From contig NZ_AP022564.1 of the NCBI RefSeq assembly GCF_010727125.1, forward strand, positions 1,736,001 through 1,800,000: a DNA stretch of 64,000 bases. Direction: 5' to 3'. This DNA comes from Mycolicibacter terrae (GTDB taxonomy: Bacteria; Actinomycetota; Actinomycetes; Mycobacteriales; Mycobacteriaceae). The notes under the pieces were generated by a model. That model saw only the letters and a program-made list of their open reading frames with translations, was not told where the DNA came from and searched no databases. This document shows, piece by piece, positions 57,206 to 64,000 of the stretch (position 1 is the first letter of the stretch; each line of letters starts with the position of its first letter). The position numbers and the translations under genes were made by a program.

Positions 57206-58423
57206 GTGTTGCGTTGGATAACCGCCGGGGAATCACACGGTCGCGCGCTGGTCGCAGTGGTCGAGGGCATGGTCGCCGGAGTGGGCGTCACCTCGGCTGA
57301 TATCGCGGCCCAACTGGCCCGCCGTCGCCTGGGCTACGGCCGCGGTGCCCGGATGAAGTTCGAGGCCGACGCGGTCACCGTCTTGTCCGGGGTGCGCCAC
57401 GGGGTCACGCTGGGCGGCCCGATCGCGGTCGAGATCGGCAATACTGAATGGCCCAAGTGGGAGACGGTGATGTCCACCGATCCGGTGGATCCGGACGTGC
57501 TCGACGCCGAAGGCGGGGCCCGCAACGCACCGTTGACCCGACCACGGCCCGGCCACGCCGACTACGCCGGCATGCTCAAGTACGGCTTCGACGACGCCCG
57601 CCCGGTGTTGGAGCGGGCCAGCGCGCGTGAGACGGCCGCACGGGTCACCGCGGGCACCATTGCCCGGGCGTTTCTGGATCAGGCCCTCGGCGTGCAGGTG
57701 ATCTCCCACGTCATCTCGATCGGCGCCTCCGACCCCTACGACGGCCCGGTGCCCGCACCCGAGGACCTGGCCGCGATCGACGCCAGCCCGGTCCGTGCCT
57801 ATGACGAGAAGGCGCAGCAGTCGATGATCGCCGAGATCGAGGCGGCCAAGGCCGACGGCGACACCCTGGGCGGGGTGGTGGAAGTGGTCGTCTCGGGCCT
57901 GCCGATCGGGCTGGGGTCCTTCATCAGCGGCGACGACCGGCTGGACGGTCAACTGGCGGCCGCGGTGATGGGCATCCAGGCGATCAAGGGGGTCGAGATC
58001 GGCGACGGTTTCACCACCGCCCGCCGGCGCGGCAGCGCGGCCCACGACGAGATGTACCCCGGGCCCGACGGTGTGGTGCGTTCCACCAACCGGGCCGGCG
58101 GGCTTGAAGGCGGAATGACCAACGGCCAGCCACTGCGGGTGCGCGCGGCGATGAAGCCGATCTCCACCGTCCCGCGGGCATTGGCCACCGTGGACATGGC
58201 CACCGGCGATGAGGCGGTCGCGATCCACCAGCGCTCCGATGTGTGCGCCGTCCCGGCCGCGGGGGTGGTGGCCGAAGCCATGGTGGCGTTGGTGCTGGCC
58301 CGTGCGGCGCTGGACAAGTTCGGTGGGGACTCGCTGACCGAAACCCGACGCAACATCGAGGCATATCGGCGTTCGGTGGCCGAGCGCGGGCCGGTGGGCG
58401 ACCAGGCGCGGGCATCGGGGTAG
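57206..58423 (+). CDS. aroC: Chorismate synthase
   Basis: A 405-residue FMN-dependent enzyme converting EPSP to chorismate. The three signatures are present: [28 protein letters not shown], and [17 protein letters not shown] near the end. [18 protein letters not shown] is also typical. GTG 57206 ([12 protein letters not shown]) matches M. tuberculosis; an in-frame ATG lies 9 nt upstream. It is followed 3 bp later by aroK. Confidence 0.95.
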   Translation: MLRWITAGESHGRALVAVVEGMVAGVGVTSADIAAQLARRRLGYGRGARMKFEADAVTVLSGVRHGVTLGGPIAVEIGNTEWPKWETVMSTDPVDPDVLDAEGGARNAPLTRPRPGHADYAGMLKYGFDDARPVLERASARETAARVTAGTIARAFLDQALGVQVISHVISIGASDPYDGPVPAPEDLAAIDASPVRAYDEKAQQSMIAEIEAAKADGDTLGGVVEVVVSGLPIGLGSFISGDDRLDGQLAAAVMGIQAIKGVEIGDGFTTARRRGSAAHDEMYPGPDGVVRSTNRAGGLEGGMTNGQPLRVRAAMKPISTVPRALATVDMATGDEAVAIHQRSDVCAVPAAGVVAEAMVALVLARAALDKFGGDSLTETRRNIEAYRRSVAERGPVGDQARASG

Positions 58424-58426
58424 ACC

Positions 58427-60550
<2,124 letters not shown>

Positions 60551-60575
<25 letters not shown>

Positions 60576-61258
60576 GTCTCCCCACCGTCCTCCGGGATCG
60601 CGGGGATCTCGGAGGTCGTCTCGGTGTCGGCCGGGAACTCCTCGGTGGTGAAGCCCCCGGAGGGACCGGCCAGCGTCGCGCCCGCATCGGGTTGCGTGGC
60701 GGCGGCGTCGGTCTGGGCGGCCCCGATCTCGGAGGCCTCCTCGGAAGCCACCGGAGCGGCGCCCACGGTGGCGAACACATCGGTGGCGGGTGCGCCCTCG
60801 TGGGCGGCCAGGCCGTGGTGGCGTTGCGGGGCCTTCTCGTAGTCCTTGTCGACGCGACGGCGTCCCAGCGTGACCGCAGCCACTGCCGGCACGAACACCA
60901 GCAACGCGGTGAAGGCGGCGAAACTTGTCAGCTCGTTGAACAAACTGCTGACGTAGAGCGCCTTGTCGACCAGGGCGATGATCCACGTCACCACTCCGCT
61001 GATCAGACCGGCGACCAGTCCGGCACCCAGCCAGGTCATGGCGAGGTCCGCGCGCCGGTCCGGGTCGGGGTTGGCTCTGGCGTCGGCGCGGCCGTCCGAG
61101 TGGCCCCACACCATCACGGCGATCGCGAACAAGATCACCAGGATCAGGCTGATCAGGCCGGCCTGTGCTTCGAAGGCGTTGATCAACACCCCCTGGATCA
61201 GGCGGATGACGACCATCAGCGCTGCGAAGACCAATCCGCGAAGAAACCACTTGCTCAT
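60551..61258 (-). CDS. Four-helix membrane protein (B-4DMT family)
   Basis: A 235-residue protein with four membrane helices in the first 135 residues ([57 protein letters not shown] and [19 protein letters not shown]). An acidic, Ala/Thr/Glu-rich cytoplasmic tail of about 90 residues follows. It matches Rv2536 by position and is annotated elsewhere as a B-4DMT transporter; substrate unknown. It ends inside aroQ on the opposite strand. Confidence 0.82.
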
Positions 61259-61291
61259 GGGGCCACAGCGTAGCGAGTACCGTCACACCGC

Positions 61292-62428
61292 GTGACACAT
61301 TCCTCCCGTCGGCTGCGTCTGGGCGCCGCGATCAGTGCGGCCGGATTGGACGCGATGCTGGTCACAGACTTGGTCAATGTGCGGTACCTGTCGGGATTCA
61401 CCGGGTCGGCCGGTGCCTTGCTGGTCTACGCCGACCGATGGGCCGACGACCGGCCCCCGCTGCTGGCGACCGACGGCCGATACCGCACCCAGGCCGCCCG
61501 GCAGGCCCCCGACCTGCAGACGGCGATCGAGCGCGCCGGAGCGAGCCACCTGGTCGCGCAGGCGGCGGCGGCCGGGGTGCGCCGGCTGGGGTTCGAGGGA
61601 CATGTGGTCACCGTGGACGGGTTCGACACCCTGTCGGCGGTGCTGGCCGCAGCCCACAGCGCCGGTGCGAATACCGAACTGGTTCGCGCCTCGGGCATGG
61701 TGGAGGCGCTGCGGGAGGTCAAGGACGCCGGTGAGGTCGCTCTGTTGCGGCTGGCCTGCGAGGCCGCCGACGCGGCATTGAGCGATGTGGTGGAGCGCGG
61801 CGGGCTGCGCCCGGGCCGCACCGAACGGGAGGTCGGCCGGGAACTGGAAGCCCGGATGCTCGACCATGGCGCCGACGCCGCCTCGTTCGAGACCATCGTG
61901 GCCGCGGGCCCCAACTCGGCGGTTCCGCATCACCGGCCGACCGACGCCGTGCTGGCCGCCGGCGACTTCGTCAAGATCGACTTCGGTGCTCTGGTGGCCG
62001 GCTACCACTCCGATATGACCCGTACCTTCGTGCTGGGCCCTCCGGCGGACTGGCAGCGTGAGATCTACCAGGTGGTGGCGACTGCCCAGCGGGCCGGCCG
62101 GGAGGCACTGGTGCCGGGCGCCAGGCTGCGCGACGTCGATGCCGCCGCGCGCCAGGTGATCGCCGACGCCGGCTACGCCGAGACCTTCGGCCACGGCCTC
62201 GGCCACGGGGTGGGTCTGCGGATCCATGAAGCGCCGGGAATCAACGCGGCGGCCGACGGTACACTGCTTGCCGGTGCTGTGGTGACCGTGGAGCCCGGCG
62301 TCTATCTGGCCGATCGTGGCGGCGTCCGGATCGAGGACACGCTCGTGGTCGGCGGTGCCGCACCCGCATCCGCGGGGACACACCCGGAATTGCTGACTCG
62401 GTTCCCCAAGGAACTGACCATTGTCTAG
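61292..62428 (+). CDS. pepQ: Xaa-Pro aminopeptidase/dipeptidase
   Basis: A 378-residue M24 metallopeptidase. An N-terminal creatinase-like domain (to about 130) precedes the pita-bread domain. Metal ligands are Asp in KIDFGALV and SDMTRTF, His in [17 protein letters not shown], and Glu in VTVEPGVYL and RIEDTLVV. It removes residues next to proline. GTG 61292 lies 8 nt after TACCGT, consistent with leaderless start. It precedes efp, which relieves stalling at polyproline. Confidence 0.92.
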   Translation: MTHSSRRLRLGAAISAAGLDAMLVTDLVNVRYLSGFTGSAGALLVYADRWADDRPPLLATDGRYRTQAARQAPDLQTAIERAGASHLVAQAAAAGVRRLGFEGHVVTVDGFDTLSAVLAAAHSAGANTELVRASGMVEALREVKDAGEVALLRLACEAADAALSDVVERGGLRPGRTEREVGRELEARMLDHGADAASFETIVAAGPNSAVPHHRPTDAVLAAGDFVKIDFGALVAGYHSDMTRTFVLGPPADWQREIYQVVATAQRAGREALVPGARLRDVDAAARQVIADAGYAETFGHGLGHGVGLRIHEAPGINAAADGTLLAGAVVTVEPGVYLADRGGVRIEDTLVVGGAAPASAGTHPELLTRFPKELTIV

Positions 62429-62442
62429 GAGACGTAGAAAAC

Positions 62443-63006
62443 GTGGCTTCAACTGCTGACTTCAAGAACGGACTGGTGCTGGTGATCGACGGCCAGCTCT
62501 GGCAGATCGTCGAGTTCCAGCACGTCAAGCCGGGCAAGGGACCGGCCTTCGTGCGCACCAAGCTCAAGAACGTGGTGTCGGGCAAGGTTGTCGACAAGAC
62601 CTACAACGCCGGCGTGAAGGTGGAGACCGCCACCGTCGACCGCCGTGACGCCACCTTCCTGTACCGCGACGGGAACGATTTCGTGTTCATGGACAGTGCC
62701 GACTACGAGCAGCACCCGCTGCCCGAGGCGATGGTCGGCGAGTCGGCGAACTACCTGCTGGAGAGCATGCCGGTGCAGATCGCCTTCCACAACGGGGTCC
62801 CGCTGTACCTGGAGCTGCCGGTCAGCGTCGAACTGGAGGTCAGCCACACCGAGCCGGGCCTGCAGGGTGACCGCTCCAGTGCCGGGACCAAGCCGGCCAC
62901 CATGGAGACCGGCGCGCAGATCAACGTGCCGCTGTTCATCAACACCGGAGACAAGCTGAAGGTCGACACCCGCGACGGCAGCTATCTGGGACGGGTCAAC
63001 TCCTGA
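62443..63006 (+). CDS. efp: Elongation factor P
   Basis: A 187-residue three-domain, tRNA-shaped factor that rescues ribosomes stalled at proline runs. The tip loop is [17 protein letters not shown] with the modifiable Lys. The YxxG-type segments and the C-terminal OB fold ([11 protein letters not shown]) are normal. GTG 62443, with TAGGAGA upstream. Confidence 0.97.
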   Translation: MASTADFKNGLVLVIDGQLWQIVEFQHVKPGKGPAFVRTKLKNVVSGKVVDKTYNAGVKVETATVDRRDATFLYRDGNDFVFMDSADYEQHPLPEAMVGESANYLLESMPVQIAFHNGVPLYLELPVSVELEVSHTEPGLQGDRSSAGTKPATMETGAQINVPLFINTGDKLKVDTRDGSYLGRVNS

Positions 63007-63008
63007 CC

Positions 63009-63548
63009 ATGCCCGCCGGTGGGGACGTCGAATCCGCGCGGCCCGCGCGAGCGGTGCGGGGCCGTCACCTGGCCCGCAAACGCGCAGTGGACCTGTTGTT
63101 CGAATCCGAGGCCCGGGGACTGACCCCGGCCGAGGGCGCGGCGATGCGGGCGGAACTGGCCAGCCAGCAGCCCGACGTGGCGCCGCTGCACCCGTATACG
63201 GTCACGGTGGCCCAGGGGGTGGCCGCCCACGGCGCCCATATCGACGATCTGATCACCTCGCACCTGCAGGGCTGGAAGCTTGAGCGGCTGCCGGCCGTCG
63301 ACCGGGCGATCCTTCGGGTGGCGATCTGGGAGCTGCTGCACGCCGAGGACGTACCCGAGCCGGTCGCCGTCGACGAGGCGGTGAAGTTGGCCAAGGAGCT
63401 GTCCACCGATGATTCGCCGGGCTTCGTCAACGGCGTGCTGGGCCAAGTGATGCTGGTGACGCCCCAGCTGCGCGCGGCATCGCAGGCGGTCCGCGAGGCG
63501 GCACGGCCCGTAGCGCCCGCCGAGGACGACGGAGACGACACCGAATAG
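63009..63548 (+). CDS. nusB: Transcription antitermination factor NusB
   Basis: A 179-residue helical protein that, with NusE (S10), assembles on boxA of rRNA transcripts. [19 protein letters not shown] opens the domain; [16 protein letters not shown] and [19 protein letters not shown] close it. The acidic C-terminal tail (AEDDGDDTE) is a usual actinobacterial feature. ATG 63009, 2 bp after efp, so pepQ-efp-nusB are one operon. Confidence 0.96.
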   Translation: MPAGGDVESARPARAVRGRHLARKRAVDLLFESEARGLTPAEGAAMRAELASQQPDVAPLHPYTVTVAQGVAAHGAHIDDLITSHLQGWKLERLPAVDRAILRVAIWELLHAEDVPEPVAVDEAVKLAKELSTDDSPGFVNGVLGQVMLVTPQLRAASQAVREAARPVAPAEDDGDDTE

Positions 63549-63577
63549 CCCCGTCGCAGCACCGGCGGCCATGACGA

Positions 63578-63613
63578 AAGAACCGGCGCAGCCTGTTGGC
63601 TGCGCCGGTTCTT
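63578..63613. terminator. Bidirectional terminator between nusB and the esx copy
   Basis: AAGAACCGGCGCAGCC (63578-63593) pairs perfectly with GGCTGCGCCGGTTCTT (63598-63613) across TGTT. It is the same element as at 42377-42412, here also serving nusB. Confidence 0.85.
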
Positions 63614-63632
63614 GCTTGTGTTCTGGCTTTGG

Positions 63633-63917
63633 TCAGGCCCAGCTGGAGCCGACGGACGCGTCGGTGTTGGCCATGTTGTTGCCCGCCGACTGCACCTTCT
63701 GACCGTGGCTGTTGGCCTGCTCATAGATCACCGCGAAGTTGCGGCCCAACTGCGCCACGAACTCCTGGCACGCCACCGAACCCGCGCCACCCCAGAAGTC
63801 CCCGGCAGCCAACACATCATGCACGATCGCCTGATGCTCAGCCTCCAACGACGCCGCCTGGGCCCGAATCAACGCACCGTGGGCGTCGACATCACCGAAC
63901 TGGTAATTGATGCTCAT
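63633..63917 (-). CDS. WXG100 protein, EsxN type (second copy)
   Basis: A 94-residue protein identical in sequence to the one encoded at 42073-42357; the genes differ by two synonymous bases. The GAGGAGAG ribosome site and the downstream terminator are also the same. It is transcribed toward nusB and pairs with the partial esxM-type gene upstream of it. Confidence 0.94.
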   Translation of the reverse strand: MSINYQFGDVDAHGALIRAQAASLEAEHQAIVHDVLAAGDFWGGAGSVACQEFVAQLGRNFAVIYEQANSHGQKVQSAGNNMANTDASVGSSWA

Positions 63918-63938
63918 AGCTGCTCTCCTCTAACCCTT

Positions 63939-64000
63939 CTAGCTCGACAGGATCTGCTGCGAAGCAGCTTCCTGCTGCTCGTAATGGTTGGCGTCGCGAA
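63939..64000 (-). CDS. WXG100 protein, EsxM/QILSS type (3' end only)
   Basis: The last 20 codons and stop of a QILSS gene, identical to the end of the gene at 41755-42051 (the encoded residues end AASQQILSS). The rest lies beyond the window; a PPE and PE gene may precede it. Confidence 0.9.
   Translation of the reverse strand, partial: RDANHYEQQEAASQQILSS

Larger units (their letters stand above)
63578..64000. repeat. Right copy of the 423-bp inverted repeat
   Basis: Reverse complement of 41990-42412 with two mismatches. It is cut by the window edge, so the true repeat is longer and includes more of the esxM-type gene. Confidence 0.92.

Overview
The window is high-GC (roughly 70%) actinobacterial DNA. 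It is mycobacterial: it carries a PE/PPE/Esx (QILSS-type) cassette, the PIM mannolipid genes pgsA-patA-pimA, an Rpf-type resuscitation factor and a secD-secF-lipoprotein-apt-rel block. The gene order closely parallels the Rv2621c-Rv2533c region of M. tuberculosis as I remember it, read in the opposite direction. The PE/PPE/Esx cassette favours a slow-grower or M. terrae-like (Mycolicibacter) lineage over a rapid grower; this is inference. No rRNA, tRNA, CRISPR array or complete insertion sequence was recognised.

Layout. 0-4.9 kb: a redox or nitrosative-stress-like module. It has a DUF2249-cupin gene divergent from a 7Fe ferredoxin, two paralogous winged-helix regulators with a CPF...C cysteine motif, a small membrane protein, a cupin, a nitronate monooxygenase and a DoxX-like membrane protein behind a strong inverted-repeat operator. 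4.9-12.6 kb: DUF1990, a hotdog thioesterase, then the tightly overlapping thrS, HIT phosphorylase, pgsA, patA, pimA and NUDIX genes. 12.6-19.2 kb: an alcohol dehydrogenase, a decaying tetR, pdxS-tesB-pdxT (PLP synthesis), an ABC1 kinase and YebC. 19.7-23.3 kb: ruvCAB under an SOS box, and gabT. 23.3-36.1 kb: a repeat-containing secreted protein, yajC-secD-secF (protein export), a lipoprotein, apt, rel, ppiB, an MBL hydrolase, hisS and a secreted MmpS-like protein. 36.1-38.8 kb: a catabolic-looking island (XRE-cupin regulator and gamma-glutamylcyclotransferase-like protein divergent from a class II aldolase and a DHDPS-family lyase). 38.8-42.4 kb: a YpfJ-type metalloprotease and the PE-PPE-EsxM-EsxN cassette. 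42.4-50.7 kb: an internally duplicated membrane protein, aspS, a PaaI-type thioesterase, rpf, DUF3097, a 55-bp tandem repeat, an NDMA-type alcohol dehydrogenase, rarA and YjbQ. 50.8-64 kb: alaS, ruvX, mltG and the shikimate cluster (aroE, prepilin peptidase, aroC-aroK-aroB-aroQ), a 4-TM protein, pepQ, efp, nusB and an inverted second copy of the esx genes that runs off the window.

Most of the window is conserved housekeeping: four class II aminoacyl-tRNA synthetases, Sec translocation, stringent response, Holliday-junction processing, chorismate and PLP biosynthesis. The most interesting parts are the 5' iron-sulfur/redox module with its operators, the near-identical inverted esx repeats bounding a 21-kb segment, the 55-bp minisatellite, the elastin-like insert in SecD, the doubled-domain membrane protein beside aspS and the AT-rich region upstream of rpf.
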